From: Erodium maritimum
Taxonomy: Eukaryota > Streptophyta > Magnoliopsida > Geraniales > Geraniaceae
Length of the DNA stretch: 64,000 bases
NCBI GenBank assembly: GCA_963921825.1
Contig: OY997589.1
Coordinates: 744,001-808,000, forward strand
Reading direction: 5' to 3'
A program made the position numbers and the translations under genes. Position 1 is the stretch's first letter. Every line of letters starts with the position of its first letter. Below are positions 32,311-44,960 of the stretch, in pieces. A model generated the notes under the pieces. That model had not been told where the DNA came from and did not search any database. It was given only the letters and a program-made list of their open reading frames with translations.

Positions 32311-32780
32311 AATCTCGAACCCAACAATATAATCAATTCTAAAAGTAATGAAATATGCACATTTCGTTCAAAATAAATAATATTTGTTTTCTTCTTTATT
32401 GTATGTATACGAATTTATGTGAGTTGATTTGTCACATGAAGTCCAATTCGGTGGACTTGCACCAAACCATACTGATTTTCAAAGTCAAACTTATAACATC
32501 TCGAACCCAAATTGGGTGCAACAACTCGTTAGAAGACTCACATGCTCTGTCCATTCCTCGCATTCTTCTTTGATTGATCCATGATTTTGACCCCCTTTCA
32601 CTTTATATAATTCTCCTATTGATCACACTTATCTTATTTGATGGCTTCTTGTTTAATTTGTTTTTTTCTTCTTCTTATATCATGTTTGAAAATTAATTCA
32701 ATTGTGAAAGATGTCATTAGTAAAAATAAGTCACATGATAACTTCTTACAAATAAATAATCAAAATGGATGCGTACTTGT

Positions 32781-33512
32781 AGGGTTACCCTGACTCAAAG
32801 CGCTCTGTCCACTTTTCTGGTTACTCTTGACGGGTTTACCTATGGATAGGTTCCAATCTACCCTTTTATGGGTTTTATTTTTTTTGCAGCCGGTCTACCT
32901 CCGCAGATCGGCGCCCATCGTTCAATCTGTTTCACAGCCTCTCCCTCGTCTCGCGCTACCGTTCATGCGTCGCCGGACCGGTCCCGTCCTCGAGCCAGTA
33001 GCCACCGTGGCCCCCCTGCCGTTCTCCGAAATACGGGCTCCACGTGCCGTCTTCCATCTGCAGCGGCCTCCCGTCCCAGGGTCACCCCTCGCCGGCATGA
33101 GTCCGCTCCCTCGATGGATCTGGGATCCGGGAGGAGGGACGGTAGGTTGGGACCTATTTCACCGGCACTCGAAATCGAGACTCTCAACCCCGAACAATCT
33201 TTTGCAGCAGGGAGGTCTCGGGGAATCCGCACTAAAGGTTGATTCTCTAGAAGGTTTCACTGTTTTAGGTCGAATAATCTTATGGTTAAATAAGTTTAGG
33301 ACTTTGGTTTATTATTTTTTTGTAACGTTGGATCGAGGAACTCGTGAGTTTGGATCTGCGAGACACAGCAGATTATATGTATGGAACCATGTGCGCCTGA
33401 CGGGCTACGGTATTTGGGACAGAAATCTGGTATCCGGGACTGTTATGTTCCTTTTTGTAAGCTTGATATGATATCGTAATACAATACATTTTTCCCGTTT
33501 CAAAAAAAAAAA
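32781..33512 (+). mobile_element. Retroposon copy ending in poly(A)
   Basis: The plus-strand 3' end is CCCGTTTCAAAAAAAAAA at 33497-33513. The body opens with a GC-rich section (32890-33240) that translates in more than one frame without recognisable domains. It then has a GT-rich tail with ACGGGCTACGGTATTTGGGA. The left boundary is approximate. This is LINE-derived by its end structure only. Confidence 0.5.
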
Positions 33513-34129
33513 CTTGTGAACTCGATCAGAACAATTTAAAAATTATAGAGTAAGTAGATATAAAAAAAAGTTAAAGGACTAAACATGATAATTTAGATAG
33601 TTAGAGGACTAATTGAAATGAAAAAAAAATCATCAATTATATCTTTGCATAGTGGATTTTTTTTTTCTTCAATATCATCATTGACCCTCATAATATCCAA
33701 TAATCACCCTCGTGCATGTGTTAATTATCTATCATTTAACAACATTGGTAATCATTATTAGAGGACAATATTGGAATATAAAACAAGTTTCATATGAGGT
33801 AAATCATAAGGAAATAGATATCTTTCTACAAAAATATCCAATAAAATCCCTCGTGCATGTATTAATTATTTTCATTAATATAATTATCATATATAATATA
33901 ATCACTACCATGTGCAATGATTTATGCACGGGACCTCAACTTTACACACACTTCCTCTTTTAATCAGTAGTATCGAGTATTGAATATGCATTTATCAGAG
34001 AAATTCAAAGTAAATAAATTTTCAACTTGAGCTTTTTGATTACTAGTCTCAGATAGTCAACTTAAACACGTGATTAAGATATTATTTAATAAATAACGAT
34101 GTTCTCTGCTAGGGTTTTTGTGCCATCAG

Positions 34130-34760
34130 TATACACGGTTGATGCTCTCCAAACTCTTCGACTTAACTCACGGTCTATGGTCGGTCGTCTTTTTAGGATT
34201 TTCTTTGTGCGGTCATTAGTCACTACGTTGTTGGCTCCCCCAACATCAACAACGTGTCTTTGATCTGTCTTCGGCCCCCTCTGTAATCTTGATGGTTGTT
34301 GCTTAAGTCTCCTCGACATCAGTCGCCATCCCGACTCGGATCCCATCTTCTGAGCAGTCCCGCCACCTCTATAATCGTCATTGAAGCCGCCATCTGTGTA
34401 TCCCCTCCTTGGCCTCCACTCAGGCCTCTTTCTCGATCTCTATCCCGGTTCTGGGTCAAAATGATCGACTGATTTTGTTTTACTTTATCTGTTTTGTTTC
34501 ATTTCTGCAAGGTTAATTATTAGTGAGCGAAGATTCAGGGCTTCTACCCAAAGATTCAGGGACTTTTACCAAGAGGGATCTGTGAATCACATCTAACATC
34601 GTTGCTCTCCTCCCGTTGAAACTGGTAACAGATTCAGGTTCGGTTGCACTCTATAAAGTATGCAGCGTTTAGGTAACACCTTGAGGAGTATTCATTGGTT
34701 TCGTCTTAGCTTACTTTCCGTTCGTCTGTATGATTTTTTTCACACCGTTTATGAAGGTTC
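34130..34760 (+). repeat. Dispersed retroposon-like repeat, copy 1
   Basis: It shares with 36060-36600 the ordered phrases CGACTGATTTTGTTTTACTT / CGATTGAGTCTGTTTTACTT, AGATTCAGGGACTTTTAC and GTTCGGTCGCACTC-like blocks. A diverged piece also lies at 31395-31570. GC-rich 5' parts give accidental ORFs in both copies. Whether they once encoded a LINE ORF1 is unclear. Confidence 0.5.
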
Positions 34761-35629
34761 AATTATTCTAGAATTTTTTGTAAAAATATTTTTTGGGGCT
34801 TAATACAATATAATGACTCTCTTTTATTATTAACGAAATCTCGGTATCTTTTAATCAACAAAGAAGAAGAATATATTGTTTACTTATTCTTGGGCTTCAA
34901 ATAGGATAAAACAAGGTATTTTGGATTATTTGTGGGCTTGGGCTAAATCATACTTGTAAGGGCCATAATCTAGGCCTGTTAGACTAACTCTATATTCTAA
35001 GACCCATTTCTTCCTCTCTCTTTCCAACAAATATTTTAGTCCATGTAGATTCGTTTATGTAATTTTGAAAATATTTGTTTGAATAAAATTTGTATGTATT
35101 TTTTTCGGTTGTTTTTTATTATGAACTTTTCTATTTAATAACACTGTTATTAATGGATGATTTCGAATTTGAAATAGCCTGACATTTTGAGTAGGACAAT
35201 GATTTAGATAACGATTTGAAAAAGAAACAGTAAAATTAGGTGACTACATACATAAATTTTCACTCAATAGCTATATTTGATAGTCATTTTAGTACAAAGG
35301 GGTCCACTTTTAATGAGTGAATTATAAAATTTTCACCTACTGAAACTGAATCGGTAATACTTGATTCGTTGAATTGGAAATGGAGAAAATATACTGACAT
35401 TTTTAATCGTTCATGAAGTTCAACCTAGTTAATTCATCTTTTTTTTTGGAGGTCTTTATTCCTCTAGGGTTTGTAGAGACGAAGTTCCCAACGTGTTGAA
35501 TATGGCTTTTGGGATTTTACTACAATAATTTTCATAAAATGATAGCACTTTCATTATTTTCTATTAATATATCAATATAAATCAGGTATCAACAATATGC
35601 AAAAGTACACTATTCAAACAAAAATAAGT

Positions 35630-36015
35630 TTATGCATTCTTGTGGCTACCAATTAGTTAATTAATTGTTTTGATTGCAACCTAATATATTTCCTTGTGTT
35701 TATGCATTTTTGTGGCTATTGATTAAAGTTATGTTATCCCCATTCCCCAGTAAGCTAAATCTTTGGATAAATCTTCAATTGTGCATTAAACAAAACTTGA
35801 ATTGAAATGGAGCTATATTTTCAATTTTAATACAAGCTTCCATTAGTGTAATATGTGTGTATAAAGGTGTTGTATATGGAGGATATTGTAAATATATTGG
35901 GGAAATACAAAATAAAGAAAAGGAGGTTTGTGCCTTTACAATCAGTATAATATGAAAATAAAAAAAAGGAATCTATGGAGATATATAACAATTAACAAGT
36001 CTAGTAGGAAGAACC
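35630..36015 (-). repeat. Orphan copy of the ATL upstream block
   Basis: About 380 bp here matches, in the same order and orientation, blocks upstream of the three ATL genes at 39985-40265, 44400-44565 and 48300-48630. Shared phrases include TTGTGGATATCAATTAAAG, CTTCAATTG(A/T)G(T/C)(G)TTAAA, GGAGGATATTGTAA(A)TATATTGG and GTCTAGTAGGA. No ATL coding sequence lies on its downstream (lower-coordinate) side. The DNA there is the repeat at 34130-34760 and AT-rich sequence. Confidence 0.65.
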
Positions 36016-36059
36016 AAGATCAATGAGTTCTGTTAGGGATTTCTTGAAATCGTTAGTGA

Positions 36060-36600
36060 AAGTAGTCGCTCCTTATAAATGGTGTCGATTATCTCGGCAC
36101 AGATCCGGTCCTTTTGTTTCGTCTCAATGACGACGATCTTCCTTATCATTGCTCCTGAATTAATGCTGTCTTTTTGTCCTCGATCCCCCGGGTCTTCAAT
36201 TACCATCTTCGGTGCATTCTCCGTCCTCACCATCATTGTTTTCCGATCCACCCCCGTCGTCTCTGAAGCCACAACCGGCGCGTTCATCTCATTTGCCTCC
36301 ACCGATGCCCCCTCCTCGACCTCTCTCTTTATTCTAGATCAGACTAATCGATTGAGTCTGTTTTACTTAATCTGTTTTCTATTTTGGAGGGTCACTAACT
36401 AGTGAGTAGAGATTCAGGGACTTTTACTGGGAGGAGACTCTGATTCACGCATATCCTCTTGTTACTACTAACGAGTTCAAGTTCGGTCGCACTCCTCACA
36501 ACGAAAAGAGTCATTGAAAACCATGGATCAAACAACGTTTAGACACCACTTTGAGTAGTTCTCCTCGGTTTATTAGCTTAAATTTATATAATCTTTTTCA
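36060..36600 (+). repeat. Dispersed retroposon-like repeat, copy 2
   Basis: This is the partner of 34130-34760, with the shared phrase AGATTCAGGGACTTTTAC and similar GC-rich to GT-rich layout. The plus-strand open frame at 36079-36402 is not supported as a gene. Confidence 0.5.
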
Positions 36601-38352
36601 AAACGAGAGACTAACTCTTGAGTTTGTTAAAAGATATGTGAACAAAGCTTGTTATCTCATTCTATGTCTGTTTTTCATTGGTCAGATGATCTTTTTCTTT
36701 TAATCTATCACTTTTCTAAAAAAACAAGTATAATTGAAGGGATGGATTACGTTGTTCTTTTTGTTAAGTGGTATAAAAAGTGGGTGTTTAAAGGGATAAC
36801 AACAACAAACTACCTTAAGTATATGTATTATCCACATTTTTAATCTAGTCTATTTTTTTTATTACAATCGTTTACTGACCCATTTTAGAATATTCTTTTA
36901 ATCCGGAATGTGGATGATACAGTATAGTAGTAATTTGATTAAAAAGTTAACAATTAACTATGATGAAAAGATAACAATGGTGTAAAAGTATAGACAATAC
37001 ATAAAATAGTTTTTCGCATGTAATAATATACAAGATAGTTTTTATCAATTAACCTTGTTTTTTTTAAATTACCCAATAAATAAGAATACGATACATGAAA
37101 GAAAAATCTAATTGTTCAAACAAACGATGTATTCGAGAGTTCACCTAATCACTAAATACTTTTTGACGTCTAAATATGAAAATTTTGTAATTTAACGCAA
37201 AAACGATTCATATAGCATCTCAACAGTAGCAAGGATTTTACCGACACGTAGGGAAGTGCAATTGTGTGAATCAATATGTTTAATAACATAAAGATTGATA
37301 ATGAAGATCGATTTTGATTAGTTTTTTTTAAAGATCCATTTTGATTCTTACCAATGAAATTATTCAATTATTACTTTTTATTCATTTTTTGTTGGTAATA
37401 GATATTATTTTTAATAAAAAGCATTATATTTTAATTGCAACAAAACAGTAACGGGATTGGATCCGGAAAAGATGTGAAGTAGAAGGGAGTGTTTGTGCAA
37501 CAAAACAATGTGTACTTTCGATGCTTTTCGGATGGTTTAAGGAAGCTTCCTCCAAGTTCCATACCATTTTTTTAATCATCCTCCGATCAATTTATATAAT
37601 AGTTGAAAGTAAAAGTACTCATTTTATTCAATGATTTTTGAAATATAAGTTTAAGTATACATAAGTTTTGGATACATATTCATTTAGAATACAAATCCAT
37701 AATCTATTATAAATTTTCAACCGTGAAACCCAAATTAAGAAAATTATGAGTTATTGGGTCGATTGAATGACTTATATCGACTCTTAATAAGAATCATAAT
37801 GAAGTATCCATAAATACAAAGTCATCCATTTTGAATATTATTAGGTTCTATGTATATGTTCAATGAGATGATTAATTTTATTAATTTATCTAAAACATAT
37901 ATGCATTTGATCAAGTGGAGTTTGTTACGGTTTTGTTAGATCCAATGAGACGCTAGTAAGAAAACTGATTATTTACGAAGAAGACGAGCCCATGGTCTAT
38001 CCGACTGTCATCGGTCCCATCCTCAATTGTCATCGGATTACTCCCGAGTCAAGTAGCATCACCCAACCAGTACTTGACGACCCCGCTCCCGGATAACGAC
38101 ATGCTTTTAAGCAATCTAGTATACCTTAGTCGAGACGTGGATGGTCATGTGCTCCGCGACTTTTATGATAGTCTAGTCGGAGATGACATGCTATTTTTCT
38201 ATTGAGTTTGGAGACGGGTCTTGACTTATCTATGCCCTCGCTTATTTAAATTATATTTTTTTTATTTGTATGGTTCCGACAGTAACTCAAATCCTTTTGT
38301 CTCATCCTGTCTATGTACTAAAACAATAATTATATTACACTTATGCACATAC
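36601..38352. other. AT-rich intergenic DNA
   Basis: No coding pattern is seen. About 37975-38180 is a GC-richer island with CATCGG/CCGATG phrases that resembles degraded repeat DNA. The ATL gene at 38353 ends at the right edge. Confidence 0.5.
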
Positions 38353-38958
38353 TCAACTCGTTTCATTGTAATTACAAATATACCCTTCCGGTCGAACCGG
38401 CAAAATGACGATAACGACCGGAACATCTTCCAAGACCGCCGGGACCGGCGGGCGACTAAACGACACCGTTCCGGCGATCTTCTCGCTCGTTTCCACGAGG
38501 CAGCTCCTGCACGTGGGGCACGTGGAGTGCGCGCCGAGCCACTTGTCGATGCACCGGACGTGGAAGCCGTGGTGGCACTTCGGCAGCAGCCGGAGCCGCT
38601 CACCGGCGGCGAACTCCGACAGGCATATCACGCACTCGGTGCCCAATCCGGGGAGCTCCTTCTCCGGCGAGTATCTCACCACCGCAAAGGCCTTCACCGC
38701 TTTTCGCCTCAACCCGGTCTTGACGGCGGCGGCGCCGCCGCCGGAGCGGTCGGAGAGAAGGGCGGAGCAACACCGGATAATGGAGTTGATTCCGAGAGAG
38801 CATATGAGAGCACATACCAGCACGGAGAGGACCATAACTACATTCTTGTCGGCACCACCGCCGTTGGCGGCGGCCGGAGGATACGCGGCGGCGGAGAGGG
38901 TGGTGGTGGTGTGAAGAAGCAATCTTCTTGAGTAGAAATCTCCCACTAGATAATACAT
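38353..38958 (-). CDS. ATL-type RING-H2 E3 ubiquitin ligase, copy 1
   Basis: An intronless gene of 201 residues starts [16 protein letters not shown]. One transmembrane helix lies at about 40-62, then the basic [10 protein letters not shown] segment that precedes the RING in the ATL72-ATL80 subgroup. The RING-H2 is at 109-150: ECVICL, then [12 protein letters not shown] with the conserved Pro, IDKW with the conserved Trp, and CPTC. All eight zinc ligands are present. The tail ends [13 protein letters not shown], shared by all three copies. ATL proteins are membrane-anchored ligases, often rapidly induced by elicitors. It is the left member of a same-strand trio at about 4-kb spacing. The upstream TATA/telo-box is at 39035-39050. 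Confidence 0.92.
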   Translation of the reverse strand: MYYLVGDFYSRRLLLHTTTTLSAAAYPPAAANGGGADKNVVMVLSVLVCALICSLGINSIIRCCSALLSDRSGGGAAAVKTGLRRKAVKAFAVVRYSPEKELPGLGTECVICLSEFAAGERLRLLPKCHHGFHVRCIDKWLGAHSTCPTCRSCLVETSEKIAGTVSFSRPPVPAVLEDVPVVIVILPVRPEGYICNYNETS

Positions 38959-39034
38959 TGTTAGTATAGCTAAGTTGATGATTAAATTTTTTTTCTTCTA
39001 AGAGTTGATTTGATCATTTTGGAAATGTTAATTA

Positions 39035-39050
39035 TTTTAGGGTTTATATA
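39035..39050 (-). promoter_or_regulatory. TATA box fused to a telo-box, ATL copy 1
   Basis: On the gene strand the sequence is TATATAAACCCTAAAA, in which a TATA box runs directly into AAACCCTAAA. It ends 77 bp upstream of the ATG. The same 16-bp word stands upstream of copy 2, and a near copy upstream of copy 3. Confidence 0.7.
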
Positions 39051-39489
39051 GAGGAAGTTTCAAAAAAATAATGTATCTCTTTAATAAATTAAATAAACAA
39101 CTAAATTAACATTTTATATTTGATTGATTAGTATCTAATAAAAGTACCAATTAAACCATTTTATATTTATTTTTTTACCAATGTGTGGACTTCCACTTAA
39201 GTTGGTTTATAGTTTAATGGATGTTGTGATCAAAAGATGGCTCATTCACAATTGTTCTCAACTCTTTGGACCCACTTTTCTAACCTGAATCTTCCTAGAC
39301 CACATGACCATGTCAAGTGGCAGTTTACTATATTTGAATAAACTAAGGAATGTTTTCTCAAAAAAAAAAAACATGTTATTAACTATCATTCATACCCTCC
39401 ATCTATCATATTTGAGTCTTACATCGAAAAAAAAAATTAATTCTTAATTTTATTTAAGATGATATTAGTATTTATACTGAGTTAGAAAA

Positions 39490-39700
39490 CTATTATGGAG
39501 AGCACATCGGCGGCTAGGGTTCTTCTTTCCCATCATCGCCGTTGTTTGAGTTGTTGGCTTGTTCCGGTGACTTTATTGGCTACTCTTCTCGGCCTTGTGG
39601 TGACGATGACAGTTAACGATAAGGGGCCTGCTCTGTCCCAGTTTCCGCTAGTCTGGATTCGCTTTATCAGTGAACACCAATATTTAATTTAAAAAAAATA
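39490..39700 (+). repeat. Possible retroposon fragment
   Basis: A short GC-richer island with an open frame (GAGAGCACATCGGCGGCTAG start) stands in AT-rich DNA. It resembles the 5' end of LINE-derived inserts but has no matching end sequence. Low certainty. Confidence 0.25.
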
Positions 39701-39984
39701 TTTCTTTCCATTTGATCAATCTTGAAGAGCATCATAACGATATGTCGAAAACAAGAAAGATATTTAGAAAATTTCACTTATTGTATTAGGTTTTTAGATT
39801 GGATCAAATCTTTAACACAAACTATGTTAATTCCATTTTAATACTAGTTATGATTCTTATGGTTTATCAGTGTTGGACAAGTCACTTGATTTACTCTCTC
39901 ATGTGTTTTTTAAAGTGATAAAAGAACACAACCAAGTGTTTAAATTTGTGAATTGGATTCAATATGGTTCCCAAAAGGGAGGTT

Positions 39985-40265
39985 CATTAACTAATAGATT
40001 TCTATAGGTTTATGCATTCTTGTGGATATCAATTAAAGCTGTGAACAAGACAGATCTTCGGAAAAATCTGCAATTGAGTGTTAAAAGAACATTTGATTGG
40101 ATGGAGTTATATTATTAGTTGGAATTTTTAACGTATATGTAAAGGAGTTGTGTAGTGATATTGTAAATATATGGGGAATAAATAAATAAAAACTTTTGCT
40201 TTTTTGATTAAATGTAATTTGAATATGCAAAAAGATCCAAAGAGATATATTGCCTAGTAGGATAC
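39985..40265 (-). repeat. Conserved upstream block, ATL copy 1
   Basis: This lies about 1.0-1.3 kb upstream of ATL copy 1 and matches 35630-36015, 44400-44565 and 48300-48630. It contains CTTGTGGATATCAATTAAAG and GATATTGTAAATATATGGGG. It was co-duplicated with the genes; a distal regulatory role is possible but unproved. Confidence 0.6.
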
Positions 40266-40312
40266 TTGTTTTGTAATACTTTTGTTAAGAGATGATATTT
40301 ATCATAGTAAAC

Positions 40313-41110
40313 ATTTTTTTTGTTGTTGTTGAGGAAATCGGAATATTCTTGGATTTTATAAATTACTCGGTGAAGATATACAAACGACTTTTTACAACTT
40401 ACAATCGTTGATTGTACAAACACAACAGTAAATATTACAGACTCCAAACGAGCTAGACCATAATATTGTCGACTCTTAATCGAAACATGCAACGCAATAT
40501 ATTGCGCCCAGAACGTGCAACCATACCGAGCACGCCAAAAGTGCAACAAAGTGCACACCTTAAGTGCCACATAACGGGCACACCAAAGTACAACCGGTGC
40601 ACACAAACGTGCAACCGACGCACACCAAGCTACAACAAGTCCAGTTATTTGGCCCGAAAAGGCCAAAACCAAAACCTAACAAAAAAAACTAGAAACGAGA
40701 CCATATCTCCTGGGATCCAACCACGCTGACCATCTCAGTATTTATCCATCTGACTTTGATCACCGGTATCCGAAGAACAACGCCGGAGAAACGAAGACTC
40801 ACACATAACACTTGAACTCTTCTTCCGTAACGTCCCTCCCACACTCGGATTATAGATATGAGGTTGCCTCAACGGACTTTCTGGCCTAAACCGTGAAATA
40901 CAGGTCAACGAAGAGACTAAAGGAGCCGAAACTGGAAGAGGAGAAAAAAAAGGCATGTGACGAACGGACGAGAACCGAGTAACCATGACCAACAAAATAG
41001 AACCTCCGAGATAAGATGGAGAAAACGAAAAAGTTGACCTCCACCGAAAACAACTGAGACAGAGCCCCAACCATTACCTACGAAGCAAAAATCAAAAGAG
41101 GAGAGAGAGG
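40313..41110 (-). mobile_element. Retroposon, minus orientation
   Basis: The T-run and TTGTTGTTGTTGAGGAAATC at 40313-40340 are the complement of a plant LINE-type 3' end. The body has repeated GTGCA(A/C)C phrases (CGTGCAACC, AGTGCAACA) around 40500-40620. No reverse transcriptase is readable. Confidence 0.45.
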
Positions 41111-41297
41111 GGCTGCTATAATTTTGTGTTTGATGCGTACTAAAAGAGGGGAGGTACTCAGAGGAGGCTATGGCTAATATGATTCATCGGTTTTGTGTTT
41201 GCTGCGTTGATTGTTGACAATTGAGAGAAGTGTAATAAAACTTTGTTAAAGTGCGTCTCTTACTGATAACATGATTCGAAATAACGTTGTGTGTGTG

Positions 41298-42345
41298 TTT
41301 TTTTAGTAGAAATGGAGATATTATTAAAACTTTAAGATGTTCGCAAAACTGCTAACACCAGAAAACCAAAGTAAGCTACATTAGAAATGAAAGACAAGAA
41401 CTGAAATGTAAATTTTGCTCTTAGACATAGGGGCAGTCGGAGGGGAGAACTGCGGTAACATCCATAGACACCGATACAACATAATCCAACCATAAGGCAC
41501 TGATCGAGCAGACCAAGTGTAGATTTTGCAGTGGTGGACCGATACCTCCCCCGGGAAGCTAGCGTGCGTCGTCCTCCCTTGACTGATACTGGTAGGGCTC
41601 CTAAACGCGGGTGTGCTGACCCCGAACTGGTAGGGGAGAACCTTGTCGACTTTTGGTGGAACTGTTGCCACCTTACGTCTAGGGAGGCGGTGTAGCCGAC
41701 CGACCCCTCCCTAGACCCCGTTGGAATCACTCCACGAGGCAAGGGTGCTTGAAGCCCCTCGTCGCTGTTGTGTATGATGCACCATCCCCCATCGGCTCCC
41801 CACAGGTGCAAGAGTCTGTCGATAATTGGGTCGGACCCGAGCCATAACCTGCCCCGAGACCTTTACCCGTCCCGTTCAGGGCAACCCGATGAGACTTGCC
41901 CCGGCCCGCGACCCATTGACTTTGCTTCGGGTCACCAGACCTGAGTCCATCTGCCCGTAACCCGTTCCTGGCCCCACGACCAATACCCGACCCACCCTCA
42001 CGCGATATAGTCCACCGCCCAGCTACACTCGGTCCAATCCCATCACGCAGGCCCCACACAGGCCCAGTCCAATCTTTACGCGCGTCCACCAGAAGCCCAC
42101 AACCCACGGCCCGTGGCAGTGCCTAGTCCAAAGAAACCTTAGTCTCCGCTGGCTCCTTATACTTTCTTCGCCGCCACGCCATCTTCTTCAGCGACTCCTC
42201 CGTCACCGGGTTTGAATCCGATGAGATGACGAGGAATAGTAAATCATCACCCTCCTTCACCGGTTCCTCTTCCGTGTCGATGACCTCTGATCCCAGTCCC
42301 GTGTTCCAGCGAAACACCACCTCATTCCAACATAGGTTGTCTTAG
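41298..42345 (-). mobile_element. Retroposon related to 29802-31155
   Basis: The minus-strand 3' end is marked by TTTTTTTAG at 41301-41309. The region 41410-41720 matches 49730-50010 closely (GACTGATACTGGTAGGGCTC, ACGTC(T/C)AGGGAGGCGGTG) and 30100-30290 more distantly. On the minus strand an open frame reads MGCGLLVDAR, paralleled by MGRGLLADAR in the 49596-50560 copy. This resembles the segment after the zinc knuckle in plant LINE ORF1, an assignment I cannot verify here. Confidence 0.6.
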
Positions 42346-42665
42346 ACCTAGACCAAAACCTAAAATAAATTTCATCACATACTTTGTGAGTCAGAGGCTC
42401 GATGTTCTCTAGGATATTCTCGGCCAACCGACTATTTTATTAACATCGGTTCAAGAAATATTTGTTTGCTTTATTATTTTACACCGAAACACAAACAATT
42501 ATTTTCTCATATAAAGAACAAAATGTAGTTGTAACTTAACACAATAATTTAAATATTTGTTTGATTTAATAATTCAAACAAAACTTGAAAGTCATGTTAC
42601 CGAAAGATCAATTAGTATTTATAGGGTTTTGATCCATTAATCAAAGAATACACACACTCTAATAT

Positions 42666-43277
42666 TCATACACACACCTCACTTGTTTCAACATAATTAC
42701 GGATATACCCTTCCGGTTCAACCGGCAAAATGACAATAACGACCGGAACTTCTTCTACCGCCACCGGAACCGCCGGCCGGCCAGAAGACGCCGTTCCGGC
42801 GATCTTCTCGCACGTTTCCACGAGGCACCCCCTGCACGTGGGGCACGTGGAGTGCCCGCCGAGCCACTTGTCGATGCACCGGACGTGGAAGCCGTGGTGG
42901 CACTTCGGCAGCAGCCGGAGGCGCTCGCCGGCGGCGAACTCCGACAGGCATATCACGCACTCGGCGCCCAACCCGGGAAGCTCCACCTCCGGCGCGTACC
43001 TAACAGTCGCGAAGGCCTTGACCGCTTTCCGCCTCAACCCGGCGGCGGCGGCGCCGCCTGGTTGGCCGGAGAGACGGGCGGAGCACCGCAACGTGCACCG
43101 GATGAAGGAGTTGATTCCGAGACAGCATATGAGGGCGCATAGTAGCACGGAGAGGATCATGAGGACGTTCGAGTCGGTGTCCATGTCGCCGCCGTTGGGG
43201 GACGGGGCGGCGGCGGCCGGAGGTGACGTGGCGGCGGAGAAGGTGGTGGTGTGGAGAAGTAATCTTCTTGTAGACAT
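42666..43277 (-). CDS. ATL-type RING-H2 E3 ubiquitin ligase, copy 2
   Basis: Intronless, 203 residues, beginning [15 protein letters not shown]. The transmembrane helix is at about 38-58, [15 protein letters not shown] comes before the RING, and the RING-H2 starts at Cys107/Cys110 with [16 protein letters not shown] and CPTC intact. The C-terminal P(V)[13 protein letters not shown] tail matches copies 1 and 3. It is very close to copy 1 through the RING, more variable in the Ala/Pro-rich N-terminus. The coding sequence is GC-rich in AT-rich surroundings. Its TATA/telo-box lies at 43330-43345. By family, an ER or plasma-membrane ubiquitin ligase. Confidence 0.92.
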   Translation of the reverse strand: MSTRRLLLHTTTFSAATSPPAAAAPSPNGGDMDTDSNVLMILSVLLCALICCLGINSFIRCTLRCSARLSGQPGGAAAAGLRRKAVKAFATVRYAPEVELPGLGAECVICLSEFAAGERLRLLPKCHHGFHVRCIDKWLGGHSTCPTCRGCLVETCEKIAGTASSGRPAVPVAVEEVPVVIVILPVEPEGYIRNYVETSEVCV

Positions 43278-43329
43278 TTTTAGTGGCTAAGTAATTGGTG
43301 ATTGATATTTTTTTTGGAATTGATAGTTA

Positions 43330-43345
43330 TTTTAGGGTTTATATA
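43330..43345 (-). promoter_or_regulatory. TATA box fused to a telo-box, ATL copy 2
   Basis: The 16-bp word is the same as at ATL copy 1 (TATATAAACCCTAAAA on the gene strand). Its end is 53 bp upstream of the ATG, leaving a leader of roughly 30 bases. Confidence 0.7.
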
Positions 43346-43599
43346 GAAGTGTTAAAAAGGATTGTGTTAATAAAATAATTTCACCAGAAAAAAAAAGTGG
43401 GATTGGGTTAAAATAAATATAATATTTTTATGTCTTTTTCTTTACCTAATTAATTTAAACAATTAATCAACACTTTAGGTTTGTTTGACTAGTGGAAAAC
43501 AAAAGTACTAATAACAAAATATATGCAAGATATTTTCTCCCAAAAAAATTATATAGATTTTTTCCAAATGTATGGAACCTCCGCTGAAACTGTTTGGGA

Positions 43600-43858
43600 G
43601 GTACATTTTTTTAGTACTTTAATGTACTGGTAACGTTTTGGACAAAATTTTGGTCAATTTTACGTCATTTTGATGATTTGTGACCAATTCACAAGGAGTA
43701 TTAAATGTTCTGTTATAAATACATAAAGAGTATTAAATGATATGTGACCAATTCATAAATGGTACCAAATGACAATTACCAAAACGGAAGGACTGTTATT
43801 GAACGTTACAAAAGGTATGTCACCAATAGAAAAAGGGTACAAAAAGTAATTAACCTTG
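43600..43858. mobile_element. MITE related to 59590-59865
   Basis: Both segments run from a TTTAGTACTTT(A/G)AT..ACTGGTAACG-like end through ATTTTGATGATTTGTGA to a right end with CAAAAAGTA(A/T). They share CAAAACGGAAGGACTG / CAAAACAGAAGGACTG. Short inverted ends (GTAAC ... GTTAC) are present. The class is not determined. Confidence 0.55.
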
Positions 43859-44399
43859 GATACATCCATGGACATTGTAACTAAGTAACATATTTGTCAA
43901 AAACGTCTTGTCTGGTGTTCACGACTTTAAGGTGTTATTTTATAAATAACCGGAATTAGAGTCTTGCCTTTTCTTCTTCAAAATTATCTATTTTATTCCA
44001 GATATATGCTTCTTCTACTAAATATATGCTTCTTCTTCTTCTTCTTCAAACAATCGATAAAAAGGATTTAAAAAATTCAGTTGAGATCCTCGTTTTATCT
44101 GTAATCGTCTCCTTCGACCGGTTTCCCTTGTGAATAGTGTCACCAATCACAATCTTGCATAAAAGATTAAGATATTTAGAAGCTTTGGATTAGTTTTTTT
44201 TTTTTGTAGAGTTGGATAATTCCATTTTAATACTACCAACTACGGTTGTCATCAGTACTAAGCACTTTTACCAGATTTATGCTTTTATGTGTTATTTTAA
44301 GTGATAAAAGAACACAACCAAGTGATTTTATTTTTGATTTGGATCCTAAGATGGTCTCGAAAGTGGGGCAAATTAGGATTATTATTAATTAATCGTTGA

Positions 44400-44565
44400 G
44401 AGGCAAGTTGCTTTTGATTGCAATCTTAAGGTTTATGTATGCTTGTGGATATCAATTAAAGACATATTGTCCTGGGAGTTATGTGCTTTGTTGATTAGAT
44501 GTAATATGAAAAGGAAAAACAGATCAAGCAAGATATATTGTCTAGTAGGATAACATATGGGATGT
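44400..44565 (-). repeat. Conserved upstream block, ATL copy 2
   Basis: This lies about 1.1 kb upstream of ATL copy 2. It carries CTTGTGGATATCAATTAAAG, AAGATATATTG and GTCTAGTAGGATAAC as in the other blocks, with part of the middle deleted. Confidence 0.55.
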
Positions 44566-44960
44566 TTAAAGGATCTTAAGTTCGATTTTTTGCAAGACAA
44601 TAATTGTATTTAGTGCATGTATAATTACGTTTGTTAGAATTGTTTCTACGCATTATATTGCGTCGTTTTTGGTTTATGTGAAGTTTGTCTATAACTAATT
44701 ATCTCGTGCGTCTAAATATTAGTATATATATCGTCACATTGATATATATAATATATGGAACAATTATTATTCTACACAAATAATAGAAAAGGTGATATTC
44801 ATTAAATTTAATTTTTGGAAATAAATAGTTATGTAATTATCTCTTGATCTTTTGAGTAAGGGTATTTAAAAATCCTCTTAAGCTCTTCGAGAACACTCAC
44901 CCCCCAAATCCCTAGCCGTCGTTGACGGTTTTTATGGTTTTGGTAAAGGAGGTTGTCGAT

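Noticed and set aside
42730..43290. 186-codon plus-strand open frame
   Set aside because: Antisense to ATL copy 2; parallel frames lie opposite copies 1 and 3, as expected from the GC-rich codon pattern.
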